Below, piece after piece: positions 47,324 to 59,332 of a DNA stretch of 64,000 nucleotides. The position numbers were made by a program, and so were the translations under genes. How positions within the stretch are numbered: position 1 is the first letter of the stretch; each line of letters begins with the position of its first letter. The DNA is from Polytrichum commune. Taxonomy: Eukaryota; Streptophyta; Polytrichopsida; Polytrichales; Polytrichaceae. Where the stretch lies: NCBI GenBank assembly GCA_950295325.1, contig OX485803.1:15192001-15256000 (forward strand). The letters are read 5' to 3'. The notes under the pieces are model-generated. The model was not told the origin of the DNA. It saw nothing but the letters and a program-made list of their open reading frames with translations, and ran no database searches.

Positions 47324-47796
47324 GGCCACTTCACACACGAGACTGAGGGCTTGTGACCGTTGCACTTCAAGCACTTTCATTGGTGGAAAAGGTGGAGCCG
47401 GTCCAAGTTCGCTTTCACACTATGCTTGAAGGACCAACGGAGTAAGTGAATGCAAGATGGATGTAAAGGCTACATGGATTCTTACATGGCATCAAATAGA
47501 TCATGCTTCCTAGTCACTTGGACTGTTTTCACGTAAAACCACCTCTTGGAAGTAGGCCTAACACAAAACTAGGAGACCATGGCACTCCACAATCTCACAA
47601 CCATTGATTTATTGTGTGAGGACCTTGCATGGATAGGATTTAATTGACGGCCCGGTTACTTATGACTTCACGCTACACTTGAGGGCCAATGATCACACTA
47701 TATGATTTTGGAAGTGTCTTGGGATGGCCTATGGACACTTCTTTCAGGCTCTCACAATTTCATGGTCATAGCTCTTTGTTTGTGTGTGAAGTGGCC
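47324..47796 (+). mobile_element. Non-autonomous element with TTCACACA termini, copy 1
   Basis: A 473-bp segment starts GGCCACTTCACACACGAG and ends GTGTGTGAAGTGGCC, giving inverted termini of about 15 bp. Internally it shares long blocks with 58812-59315, such as AAGGTGGAGCCGGTCCAAGT, TGCAAGATGGATGTAAAG and CACCTCTTGGAAGTAGGCCT. No ORF with a domain. I could not find a convincing target duplication, so the superfamily is unassigned. Confidence 0.75.
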
Positions 47797-48390
47797 TAAG
47801 AATATAATGATCATGGGAATGCCCCAACCTAGTGCAGGTCCAAACTTACTTTGAGTCCCTTAAACAAGGTTGGGGCATCCCATGGTTATATGCTTCGGGC
47901 CCACGTGAACAAACACACATTGGTTAATAACATTATGACCCAAGCAAACTCGAAATACAGTTTTCTAGAATTTTATGTTACTTGTGAATACTTTCAAAAG
48001 TTGAAACATCAACACTTCAAAGTTCAAACTAATTTGTGCCTAACAACTTCAAAGTCCAAAGTTTGAACTCATATAATAATTAAGGTAAGTAGTGGACATG
48101 AATGACTTTCATTGCAACATGATTGTACATTATTCAACTTCATGGTTGTGTTCCAGTCTATACTTAGCATCTAACATGAGCCTCCATTGTCTTACCTTCA
48201 TGGGAAGAAACTTAGAAAATAAGAAGAAACCGATGCCCGTACAAACAACAAATAATGCTGTTTGAATAGTACGAATATTGTGAATAGTGTCAGTATTTTC
48301 AAACATATGATTTTCCTATTCATAGTCATGTCAAAATTTTATACTATAATGAGCATTGGTTTCCGGTGAATTTTCTCAGAATGAACAATA
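47797..48390. other. No gene recognised
   Basis: Contains only a short 71-codon ORF without a motif, and an internal repeat of TTGGGGCATCCCATGG type. Nothing else to annotate. Confidence 0.5.
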
Positions 48391-49678
48391 ATTCATGCGC
48401 ATAGTGGCGGGAGTATAACTCCACCCAGATCTCCAAGTTCAACCTGAACGTATGAATAATAAACAAATACTCACCGTTTGTTTGAGGGACCCATAAAATA
48501 TAATTGACACATTCCAGTGTCATGAAACCGATTCACAAGACTAAATAATGTTATCATGCACACAAGTAACTCAAATCGAAGTCTTTGAATTGAAGTTGTT
48601 GTTGTTGTTGCTGCAGGGTGGCTCCTGTGCCCACACTTTGGAGCACCTAGTATTCAACCACAACTTGTAAGTACGTGTGCGCATAATTCATGCGCATAGT
48701 GACGGGAGTATAACTCCACCCAGATCTCCAAGTTCAACCTAAACATATGAATATTTAACAAATACTCACAGTTCGTTCGAAGGACCCACATGATATAATC
48801 AACATATTCCAGTGTCATGGAACCGATCCACGTGGCTAAACAATGTTATCATGCACACAAGTAACTTAAATTGAAGTCTTTGAATCGAAGCTGCTGTTGT
48901 TGCTGCTGCAGGGTGGCTCATGTGCCCACACTTTGGAGCACCTGGTATTCAACCACAACTTGTAAGTACGTGTGCGCATAATTCATGCACATAGTGACGG
49001 GAGTATAACTCCACCCAGATCTCCAAGTTCAACCTAAACATATGAATATTTAACAAGAAAACGGTAGAACCGTGAGGCTCTGTCCTTTGATATGAAAGAC
49101 TACAATTGTAGCTGATTACTTTGCTCATGGCTATTCACTATACCAAACCTTTCTTGAATTTTGTGCACCTTCTTCTCGAATACGGGTCAAGGATTGAAGC
49201 TACTCATTTATCACCCAAAATTAATAAAACAAATAAACAAGAACTGCCAAAATAACTATAGTTAACTAGATTTCTTTCAATACATTTTAGGGAGAACTTA
49301 TATATATATATATGTATACTATAGATAACATCCACACTAAATAAAGTGGACCAAACATAACAAGAACAAGTAACATCCAAGTGTGAACACAAAGTAGTTA
49401 GGAAATTTGCTCTTGAAACGAAGAAGTTGATGCATAGTCTCTGTCCTACAGACAGAGCCAACAAATACTCACAGTTCGTTCGAAGGACCCACATGATATA
49501 ATCAACATATTCCCGTGTCATGGAACCGATCCACATATATGACTAAACAATGTTATCATGCACACAAGTAACTTAAATTGAAGTCTTTGAATTGAAGCTG
49601 CTGCTGTTGCTGCTGCAGGGTGGCTCCTGTGCACACACTTTGGAGCACCTGGGATTCAACGACAATTTGTAAGTACAT
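48391..49678. repeat. 295-bp tandem array, three copies, the third interrupted
   Basis: Copies start at 48391, 48686 and 48981, exactly 295 bp apart, each beginning ATTCATGCGCATAG or a close variant. Each holds a GTTGTTGCTGCAGGGTGGCT stretch whose trinucleotide tract varies between copies. The third copy is split at 49056 by a ~400-bp insertion and resumes at 49460. Confidence 0.93.
49057..49459. mobile_element. ~400-bp insertion in the third 295-bp repeat
   Basis: The uninterrupted copies read TTTAACAAATACTC. Here AACAA occurs on both sides (49052-49056 and 49460-49464), a 5-bp direct repeat. Near the ends, GGCTCTGTC (49076) and GACAGAGCC (49451-49459) form a short inverted pair. No coding sequence. 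The element class is not determined. Confidence 0.75.
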
Positions 49679-49860
49679 GCGACTTGATTGCCGTGCGTAC
49701 TAGCTACTAACTTCCTTGAAGCTCTTGGTGATGGGCTAACTTTGATTCCTGTCGTGAGCCCTATGATGCATTAGATCCGGTGCCCAGGAAGTTTTTAAGC
49801 ATAGTTGGGCACGATCCTCGTGATTCTAAATCCAACCGGTTACATGTTGACCTATGATCA

Positions 49861-50228
49861 GGGAGAACCGGCAGTTAGTTACAGATGAACCGGTTGAGTT
49901 TGAGAAATCGCCGGTTGAAGTTCAAGACTTCGGGAGAATTACCGATCGTTTTAGAGGAATCTATAGAAGAATATACCCCAATTTCATAAAGGAAAACCGA
50001 AGGATGTCAACATGTAACCGGTTGGAGTTGCAAACACTAGGATCTCAACTGGTTATGCCCAAAAATCTCCCCGATCACTGATGTTGACATCCTCCAGTTT
50101 TGCTTTTATTCATTTGGGTATATTCTTCTATAGATTCCTCTAAAATGATTGATAATTCTCTTGAAGTCTTGAACTTCAACCAGTTATTTCTCAAACTCAA
50201 CCGGTTCATCTACAACCGTTGATTCTCC
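49861..50228. repeat. Large foldback (arms ~140-150 bp, loop ~77 nt)
   Basis: The left arm 49861-50013 and the right arm 50091-50228 are inverted copies. Matching blocks include GATGAACCGGTTGAGTTTGA, GGTTGAAGTTCAAGACTT, TTTTAGAGGAATCTATAGAA and GGATGTCAACAT. The arms differ by scattered substitutions. A transcript across it would form a long hairpin. It may be a foldback MITE or a young small-RNA locus. No target duplication was identified. Confidence 0.9.
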
Positions 50229-50234
50229 TCGAGC

Positions 50235-51330
50235 GCTAGTTAGGTCATCCCCAACTTAGCAAGTCGAAATTGAGTCACTCGTTGACTTGACATCACCTAC
50301 TACAAAGCTCAGGGGGGACACTTCACTATACTTTGTGTGAACACGTGCGTTAAAGGGGTATTTAAATGAGGCTATCACATAATTGGAATATTTGAGGTAT
50401 ATTCTTGCTATATTCTCTAATTATTCCTTACTTGAATTTTAAGCATCCTATATTACATCTAAATTTTTCTAAATTTTATTGCTCATGAATAAAATACACC
50501 CTATATTTTAACGCACCATGTTTACTAATTTTCCTAAGTGTCCTCCCCGAGCTACAAAGGTGAGCGCACCTATTTGAACACTTTGTGGATTTTCAGTATA
50601 TGTAAAAATTTGATAACAATCTATAACTACATCACCGTATTAGCAAATCCAAATGAGGAACTTCAGAGTTGATCTTGTTGTTTTTCAAGTCAAGGTGAAT
50701 ATAAGTTCTTATTTCTTGCAGTAAATGTCATAGAATCTGTGATTAATCATGGTTTTCTTTCAGATGTGTACATTTGAGACTTGGAAAATGAAGTGCATTT
50801 TGAAAATCTTGTATGTTAGAGTCCATTATGCCTAGGTCATGGTTCATGTTAGGTGCACTACTCACCTTGAAGTTGTGCTAGCATGTAGGGGATTGTGCAA
50901 CTCATGTCGGGCTTTGTTTAATCCTTACAATCCCAAGGGTCGCTATAGAAATTGTGGGGTTTTATCATTGGTTTTTTTTCCATTATCTTATGCAGCTTCT
51001 AAAATTTATGAATATGGATTGGAGATTAAGTATTATAGTAATAGATCACAAAACCATATAGTGGAAGAAATTTAATGGTAAGACCACGTGGTCCCCATAA
51101 TGGGTACACCTCAAACCAAAGATGTAGTACAAAATATTAATTTTACACACCAAGCTTGGAGTTCAAATACAAAAGAAGTTTATGAATGGTGATGATTAAA
51201 CTGCATTGGACCACATGGTTAGAAATAGCAAATGTAGGTGTGCACAAGGTGCTTGGGGGATGTGCCCATTAGCATGCACCATGGCATGTAACTTTGACCA
51301 AAGGTTGTTTTTATTTTTTTGAAACGTTTT
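50235..51330. other. No gene recognised
   Basis: A+T-rich DNA. A 78-codon plus-strand ORF at 50839 shows no motif. No repeat copy identified. Confidence 0.5.
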
Positions 51331-51334
51331 ATTG

Positions 51335-51371
51335 AATACATACATACATACATACATACATACATACACAT
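51335..51371. repeat. (TACA)n microsatellite
   Basis: About nine tetranucleotide units, seen directly. Confidence 0.95.
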
Positions 51372-51394
51372 AGAGAGCTGACTTTTCAAAACTT

Positions 51395-53950
51395 CCACAA
51401 AGTTTGAACTTCCTCTTTTCAGAGGCCAAATCCTTCAAGTTCTTCTTCATTGTAATGCAAGGGTGGGTGGGTGGGAATGTTTACAAGACTCTTTCTAAGA
51501 ACTCACCTTGCCCTATTTCACCATTACATAATGCTTTGCATAAGAGAGTCTTTTGCAATCATATATTGATGGGTGTATTGTATCACCTAAGTATTCTATG
51601 CCATATCCTAACTTGCCTTGCAATGATGAGTACCTCATTTAAATGCTTTGTGAACAAATGGTTTTCATTACCCATTTGTATGGTTCCATTTATCCCATGC
51701 TTTGGAGTCTAATCCCCAACCTTCCTGCTCTAATGCAAAATGTATTTATCTAATCCACTACATGTATGAGGTACTTACAAAGAGGAAATAATCCTATTAG
51801 CCTCAACCAATGGAAATGCATAAAATGTCATAATCACAAAACATTACTGCATTGAACGTGTGAAGGGCCTGCCTCACCTGTGCCCATGCAACCAACCAAC
51901 AAAAAATGAGGATTAGTTACGTACACGAGGTAAATAACAGCAGGACCCAGTTGTTATCCATGTCGCACACTTAGACTCCATTTCAAAAAACATCAAAGTA
52001 TTTCAAAAAAATTACACTCATTGTCAAACCACATATGAGTGTTCAAACCTGTTCTTTTGCCATGATGGGGTAACTCCAAGTAGAATACTCTTCTTGGTGG
52101 TGACTCCTAATCCTTCACTTCTTAGCACTTAACTAAATACCCTAATTCACACTAAGTTGGCCGCACCTTCCCTCGGGGGGGGCAGTGTGTTAAAAAGTTA
52201 AGGATATAGGTGCGAACAACCATTATTTTATAGGGGGGTATTACTTTCAATTCTCTTCTTTTTTCACATGCTATCATTATGTAAATTTCTACTTTGGGTT
52301 AATAGAAAAATGGCTTGCATTACTTATAATTCCAAATTACCTATTATTCCATACCCTATAGTACTTTAATGATGTCCAGTGCCATTTTTGATACCCTATA
52401 TTACTCTTAAGTCCATTTATAATTTTTAGCCCCCATGTTTTAAAAATACCCTATCATTTGTTCGCACGTATATTGCTACTCCAACCAATGACTACCCCCC
52501 CCCCCCAAGCACCTTCCACTACCGTGAATAGTAGAAAAGAGACTCCGTTTTAGGGTTAAGGGTTTATATTGGAGTTCTTACCTATGGTAAGTTCTCTCAA
52601 CCCTAATTTTGGCTTAGGTTTGAGACGTGGGTCCCGTCTGTCACTAAGCTCATATCATCTTTTTCATCCATTCCTCCGTAGTGTTTGCTTCATGGTAAGT
52701 ACAAATTCTTGCCATGTGCTTGGGTCTTAGTATTTTTTGGCTTATTGGTCATTTATGCTATCAATAAAGACCATTGCCACGTGCTTGATCATAAAGGTAG
52801 TTTATGAATTTCAGAAAACTATATGGTAAGACATTAAACAAGAACTAAAGAGAGAGTTGTATTTTTCAGAGCTTTTTTCAGAGCTTGATCTTCCTCTTTT
52901 CAGAGGCCCTTTCCTTTCTATTCTTCATCAAAATAAAGCAAGGGTGGGTGGGTGGGATTTTCATTCAACACAAATATGTTTTCTTATCAAGTCATAGTAC
53001 TTATCAATGTAACTATGCTTGTGTTGCTAAGTTTTGTATAACATGGAATAACTTGCAATAACTTGCATTCTCAAGGAGGAACATGTATCCTCACCATCAT
53101 GCTTCCTTCAAATCAAATCAACTCAAATCATTTTGAAACCCTAGCTGTGAGGTATAAGTGGTCAGAATGTAATGATATGCTCATCACATGACTTTGTATA
53201 CAGTAGCATAGTCTGGAATAGAATCTAACTATGCAATGCATTGTGCTTGGTAGTCAATGTAACTAATGTTACTAATGTTACCAATGTTACCATCAAGTAA
53301 TAGGTTGAGTATGTAAGATGTAAGCTTACATATATGTATCCATACTATCTCAACTACTTTGTAGTGTTTGTGTGCTAATCAAAATACTATTTCAAAGCAG
53401 TAAATAAGCTTTCATACTTATCACATAATAAGGTGAAAGAGTATTCAAACTTGAACAATGTGCTATTGTTGGTGTAGAAAATGTGAAGAGCTAGCCTCAC
53501 CTGCACCCGTGCCAACCCAAACATACAAATGTGTGTTAGAAAGGCGTGTGTCAGGTGTCTTCAACTAAGCTCAGTTGCTATCCATGTCACACATTAACCT
53601 CACCTGTCAAGTCCATTGATAGTTTACAACATCAATACTCATTACAAATCAATGAGTATACTTACATGCTCTTTTGCCATGTTGTATAACTTGATAGTAA
53701 CAATCTTTAGTACACCAAATGTCAATTTTTCACCTCCCCTCCAACCTTGGTCTCACACTCAAAGTTAAGCGTTTTCCTTCACGCATGTAAAAGAGTTTTC
53801 ACATGGAAGAACGAGAAGCTTAAGTATTGGTGTGGTCAAGCAAAGAGGTTGTTTTAGGTCACAGAAACCCTAAAAATGCGGAGTATGGTAACTATTCTTT
53901 ACCATAGTATTTTAACCCATGGTTAAGTTTAGTTCAGCCTTTTAACTGTG
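51395..53950. repeat. Two diverged copies of a ~1-1.5-kb segment in direct order
   Basis: Matching landmarks occur in the same order about 1.5-1.6 kb apart. CTTCCTCTTTTCAGAGGCC with AAGGGTGGGTGGGTGGGA lies at 51407-51476 and at 52887-52956. GCCTCACCTG...GTTGCTATCCATGTC-type blocks lie at about 51868-51968 and 53490-53590. TTTTGCCATG blocks lie at about 52056 and 53672. The copies are diverged. A MITE (52171-52508) sits in or just after the first. There is no gene in either copy. Confidence 0.65.
52171..52508. mobile_element. G-tract-ended MITE, copy 2 (8-bp duplication)
   Basis: A 338-bp element starts CCTCGGGGGGGGCAGTG and ends in a long C run plus AA, flanked by GCACCTTC at 52163-52170 and 52509-52516. 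It matches the copy at 43696-44036 with only a few differences, which implies recent mobilisation of this family. Confidence 0.9.
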
Positions 53951-55890
53951 GTGTGGATTCCCTTTAGGTGTCTTAGCCCTATTGGAATGCTCATATTAGA
54001 TTATCAATAATGTTACTTTTTAATTTAAAGGCAAAATCAAGAGCAAAGCGGGAGAGAGAGAGAGAGAGAGAGAGAGATTCCAAGGATTTGAGCTAGTTTT
54101 GTCCCCTTGGAAGGTCTTGAGCTCCCATGCAAGGTCTATCTTGCAAGATGGTTCCACATGCCAGCTCCAAGAACCCAATTTTTTTGATAAGCCATAGCAA
54201 GCTCATTCATCCATCAAATGAGGCAAGTAATTTATTGTTTGAAAGCTCTTCCAATTATGCTTCTAGTGGTATAGAATGTGCTTCCTAATCTAAACAAATG
54301 AATGCAATCTCTAGAGGGTGCACTCTTCAAATGAGTGTAAAAAAAGGTATTTAATTTCGAGGCATTCATGTGCATAGTATACATAGGGGGAAGGTTGATT
54401 ATTTTCTTCTAGTGTGCACATATAAAAAGGTTGTTGAGAATTCAAAGTAGAGGTAGATGTACAAAATGAGTTCCTAGGGTTTAGAGGGGGGAAAACGATA
54501 ATCGATGTGCTAGTTTCATCCAATGTACATTGGCATCCATGCTGTCATTTGCTTATTGGCCCAATGACTACTTGGTCCATTCTTGTAAGGGTTTCCTTAA
54601 TGTTCTTGGTTTGTCTAACTAGAGGCTCTTCAAGTGCTTCTTGGCTCCCTTCAATTATGCTTTCCATATTGCACTATTGCCGTTGGAGACTATCTAATTC
54701 TACAAAGCCCTTTGACTACCAACTCTTGGTATATTGCAAGGGTTCATGGAATGCGCCCAAAATTTGGTAATAGGTGGGTAGAATATAAAGAACCTATTGA
54801 CCTAATAGCCCGCCTTTCACATACTATGGAGATAAGATTATGTTTGTATTGAAATCTAAATGAGCCAAATTGGACTTATGACTTAATGGATTGTTTCCTA
54901 GTAAACTTAGATGTTGTTATTGCCCTAGCTCGAATAACAGATGATTGAAGGTTAGATTATTATGAGTTACATCCTATGGATGATATTTTCTACACCCGGG
55001 TTTTTAGCCATGAGTGGGTGCTAGCCCATATTATTTGTTTTTGTGAAAAGTAGTAGGTTCATGGGGGGCACACTCATTGTTAGAACCAGGAACCACATAC
55101 ATGCTTGATTCTAAAATTAACAAGATCTTCCCCCTCTTAAAAATGATAAACGTGCAATATGTAGTTGGAAAATCCCCTCAAATATACACACAAGTGAGAA
55201 ATAAATAAATCATATTGACCCCAATCATTTGTATACATTGGAATGATCATACGGAAAACATGGCTAAAATAATCTTAGCAGACATATTTATTTATCATTG
55301 ATGGAAATCATTGAACACTTGTTCATCCATTGGACATAACTCATAAAAATTTGTTTCTACAATATTAGACATTGTAGTCAATGCAATGATGGGTTTTCAA
55401 CTCTACCATCAAATGATTACTCAAATCATAGGTCCACATTGACCCATTCTTATTTTGATGCCAACAAGATCTTATTTTCATAGTGGAAGGCCGATTCTAG
55501 AGGTCAATTAGTGGTCAAAACTCAATCCATGTGTTGCCATGGCACATTCAAATGCCAAGTATTGGTGGTCAACTTTTTGGCGGACATTAAGTTTCCCCAT
55601 ACGAACTATGGGGCATGTCAGATCCAGGCGGGGGCAGCCTCCAGTGAAATTTTTGAACCCGACCGAAAACTGCTGCCCGCCCCGCCCAACTTCAAAAAAA
55701 ATATTGCCCTTGCATTCTTGAAGGCCGCTTGACTACAAATCCCATATTGAGTGCACTTCACCTTCAAGGTCTAAAACCCAATATATGTGTGCACTTCCAA
55801 CAATTAAATAAGCAATTCATTGGGATTTCATTCCGGAAGTGAAACCATCAATGAAGCACGTAATTAATTTGGAGGTCAAATAAAATTATA
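53951..55890. other. No gene recognised; (GA)n tract
   Basis: A GA microsatellite occupies about 54051-54078. Short ORFs at 54507-54852 and 55511-55732 lack motifs. Nothing else supported. Confidence 0.5.
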
Positions 55891-55899
55891 AATTCCTTA

Positions 55900-57290
55900 T
55901 TAACATTGAGGTTATAACATTTACAATACATATTCTGGCCCCATGTATTGTGCAAATCTAAATTTAAATGTTTGGGTGATTTGGGCATCTATCACATTTT
56001 CATTTTTCCAGAAGTGGTTGGATAGATGTTGGTGTATTTTGGTATTCAATAACCACTTGTCCACATATGGGAATTTGGTTTTGGTTGTTTCTGCTTTGCG
56101 TTTTTGGTGTTTTTTTATTTTATTATGTGTGTATGTGGAGATTACGGATGGCTCCATCATGTGTGGTTGTCGGGCAACTTGCTAGCCAGTATGGGATGGG
56201 GTGTGTTGTGTGTATGCATGGGGTGGTGGTTGGTTTTTCTTTAAGTGTGCCCTCATTGGCTAGGGCATCAACTATTTCGTTTTTAGTAATACCAACGTGT
56301 GCGCGCACTTTGTGTATGTGGATGATGTGTGGGGTCCAATATATCTAGTGTATTATTGTTGTTATTAGTAGTTTATTTGGGTGGTGGTGTTGTGATGTCA
56401 GGTGTTGGATGTGAATACTGATTATAAATATAGTATTAAGGCTATCTGTAAATATGTGTATGTCTAATTGGGTGGATCTTATGTTTTTGATGGCAGTGAA
56501 TATTGCGTTAAGTTCGGCTCTTAGTATATTTTGATAGCTTGGCAGTCACTCTGCTATTCGGGTGTTGTTATCAGGGCTATATATATACTCCTGAGCCTGC
56601 TATATTGCCCTCTATATGGCCTGCAGAGTTTTTGGTGGGTGGAATAAATGAGCCATCTGTGTAGATGCATTGTTGTGGGTGATAGTTTAGGGGATGGATG
56701 TACTTGTATTTATCTGGTATGGGTGTTTGGGGGGTGTTATTTGGGGTAGGAGGTGTTGTTTTAAGGGCCTCTTTCCATGCTCTGGGGAAAGAGGCCCTTA
56801 AAACGTTGGTAGTTTGTGGGGGTGTGTTGAATGGGGTATGTGTTGACGTGTATGTTAATTGTGATTTTTAGGACATTTTGGAGTTCACGTGGGGTCTGTA
56901 AGTTCATTGTGGGGTTGATTTGGTTATGTATGCATATTATTGAGGTTAGGGATGGCTCCCCATATCTATAGTATCTAGGCCATTTTGGTGCGAGGTCATA
57001 ATGTATAGCATGGGGTGGGATGGTTGCATTTGTGTGTATGTCTACGTTTGCAGTGATTGGGAGTTGTTGTGATGTCCAATCACTGTGCTTGATTATTAGG
57101 ATGGTGATTGTGTGTGCGTCTTCTTTGGTTTCCATTCGAGCCCAGTGCATGGCTTCGAGGGATATGTTATGGTCTATGGGATATGCTAGACCTATTCATC
57201 TAGAGGATTTTGCATGTCCCATGGAGCCAAATATTATATCCCGGTTGTGAAGCGAGTTGTATTGTGTAAGTTGGATGGGACAAATGAGCG
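55900..57290 (-). pseudogene. LINE (non-LTR) retrotransposon 3' end with RNase H
   Basis: Minus-strand frames give, in order, an unassigned linker (57150-56761, containing HYDLAPKWPRYYRYG), then an RNase H domain. Its residues are recognisable: YTDGSF (first Asp, about 56665), RAELNAIFTAI (Glu), IFTDSL (second Asp), then VRAHVGITKNEIVDALANEG (His, final Asp, about 56250-56310). The tail has KWLLNTKIHQHLSNHFWKN and DAQITQTFKFRFAQY, as seen at LINE ORF2 C-termini. Stops and a frame break near 56340-56350 interrupt it. The reverse transcriptase and endonuclease are absent, as expected for a 5'-truncated LINE. No clear poly-A tail was seen at the 3' side. Confidence 0.82.
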
Positions 57291-57299
57291 GGGAGGAAT

Positions 57300-57920
57300 A
57301 ATATGAGTGTGATTTTGAAAGATTCTATTTATAGTTTTATGATTTCCGGGTGTAGTGTGTGGTGGTTATTGTTAGGTTGGATGGTTTTCGCTTTGATAAT
57401 GAGTAAGATATTCAGATGAGCTCCAAAAAGTATGACAAAACTGGCTATGACTGAGATTTTACATGTGTCCTTTACATTGTAAGGAAGGAGAAGAAGAATA
57501 AGAAACAAACTTCCATACTGAACTTCTCTACCACAATATTATAACAATTAGGAACTGTTATGAGGTTTGTGAAGAAGTAAGTGACCACTTTTGAATTTGT
57601 CACTGGGGACTTTTAGGGAACAAAATTGCAAGTCAAAGAATTGCAAGATATTATTTTCCCATGGCGGGACGGGTATGATGCAAGTAAGCATGACCTAGTT
57701 AGTTACAAGTTAGTCAGAATATGAGGAAAATGGCTATGGCTGTGATTTGAATTTGCTAAACACATGTTTTGCATCTTAGGAGGACTAGGTGTAAAATTAA
57801 AAGCGTCCATTTTAGGCCCACTTACTTAATATTGTAAGGAAGAGGCAAGATAAGAAATATTTTTATCATATCGGAGTTTCTTATCATAAAATTATGACAA
57901 GTAGAAAGTATGAGGTATGT
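57300..57920. repeat. Copies of a ~300-bp diverged dispersed repeat
   Basis: Two related stretches start near 57415 (GATGAGCTCCAAAAAGTATG) and 57715 (ATATGAGGAAAATGGCTATGG, then TTTTAGGCCCACTTACTTAA). A third begins near 58562, with weaker relatives at 16.44 and 42.98 kb. They share GGAAGGAGAAG/GGAAGAGGCAAG blocks and TAAGAAA-type segments. No coding potential and no clear termini. Confidence 0.6.
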
Positions 57921-57922
57921 GA

Positions 57923-58268
57923 ACTACACTAAATAGGTAGATTAGTGTTAGATGAAGATTAGTGTTAGATGCAATAGTGACCTAAAACACTAATTTTCAA
58001 CTGATATTATAATTAGTGCTTGAATAGGGTTTGAACAAATTATACATTTTACGAGGTTCTCATATTCTTCTTCCTTAAATTCTTCATTCCAAGATTTACA
58101 AAATATCATCTAACACTAAATGCGCTCATGGAAATATTTAAAGTTACTACTTGGTACAAATAGTGTTAGAGTTGACATTTAGTGTTCTAACACTATAGAG
58201 ACAATTTACATTTAGCGTTTTCGTCAACTATTAGTGTTTCCAACACTAATCTACCTATTTAGTGTAGT
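57923..58268. mobile_element. 346-bp MITE with ACTACACTAAATAGG termini
   Basis: ACTACACTAAATAGGTAGAT at the left end matches inversely ATCTACCTATTTAGTGTAGT at the right end, giving terminal repeats of at least 26 bp. The interior repeats AGTGTTAGA/AACACTAA motifs, adding internal pairing. There is no ORF. I could not define a target duplication, so the superfamily stays open. Confidence 0.85.
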
Positions 58269-58561
58269 GATTGGTGACCGTGTTTTAGCCACTCAGGACT
58301 TCATGGAATAAAACCATAAATCAAAGAAAAACACATTATTTTCCCACGTTGGTACAAGTATGATGTTATGAGTGACTTATTTACAAGCTAGTCAAGCACC
58401 ACATGCATTTTGAGTCATTGGAAACTTGTCCTAGGTAATTGACCAACGTCACTGGAGACTTGTCCCATGTAACTAGAAAATTTGTAATTCTAACATAACG
58501 GTAGATTTTCATTGTTCTTTCATCGACATGGGACAACTGCGTAGGACTTGTATGCTAGGAG

Positions 58562-58800
58562 TGAGAGTATGAAGAATATGACTGTGATTCGGATTTGCTA
58601 ATCACGTATTTCATACCCTACAAGGAGTAGGTGGAGAGTTAAAAGTGTCTATTTTAGGCCCACTTACTTAATAATGCAAGGAAGAAGCAAGATAAGAAAT
58701 AATGAACCCTATCGAAGTTCCAATCACAATACTATGACAAGTAGGAGTTATGAGGAATTTGGAAAAGTAAGTCAAGGCCACTTTTTAGTAGTTGCGTGCT
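58562..58800. repeat. Third copy of the ~300-bp dispersed repeat
   Basis: Starts GAGAGTATGAAGAATATGAC, continues through GATTCGGATTTGCTAATCAC and TTTTAGGCCCACTTACTTAA, and parallels 57715-57900. Confidence 0.65.
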
Positions 58801-58811
58801 CAAGACTTTTA

Positions 58812-59315
58812 GGCCCACTTCACACACGATACTGAGAGCCCGTGACCATTACACTTCAAGCACTCTCGTTGATGGAAAAGGTGGAGCCGGTCCAAGTTGG
58901 CTTCACAGTACGCTTGAGGGACTAACGGAGTATATAAGTCAATGCAAGATGGATGTAAAGTCTACACGGATTCCTACATGGCATCGAATGGATCATGCTT
59001 CATGGCTACTTGGACTATTTTCAAAAACCACCTCTTGGAAGTAGGCCTCACACAAAACCACCAGGAGACCACGGTACTCCGAACGCTCACAACCGTTGGT
59101 TTATTCTACTTTATCATGTGCGAGGACCCTCATGAATGGAAATTCATTGAAATAGCAATTGGTTGAGGGCCCAGTCACATATGACTTCACACTATACTTG
59201 AGGGTGTTTGACCACACTACATGAGTTCGGAGGTGTGTTGGGACGGCCTTTAGACACTTTCTTTTTGGTTCCACAATTTTATGGTCACAGCTCTTGGCTT
59301 GTGTGTGAATTGGCC
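58812..59315 (+). mobile_element. Non-autonomous element with TTCACACA termini, copy 2
   Basis: A 504-bp segment starts GGCCCACTTCACACACGATA and ends GTGTGTGAATTGGCC. It is collinear with 47324-47796 over its whole length with scattered substitutions. It abuts, within 20 bp, the 81-bp tandem array element, whose ends also read CTTCACAC. Confidence 0.75.
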
Positions 59316-59332
59316 TCTAGGATGTAAGGGGT

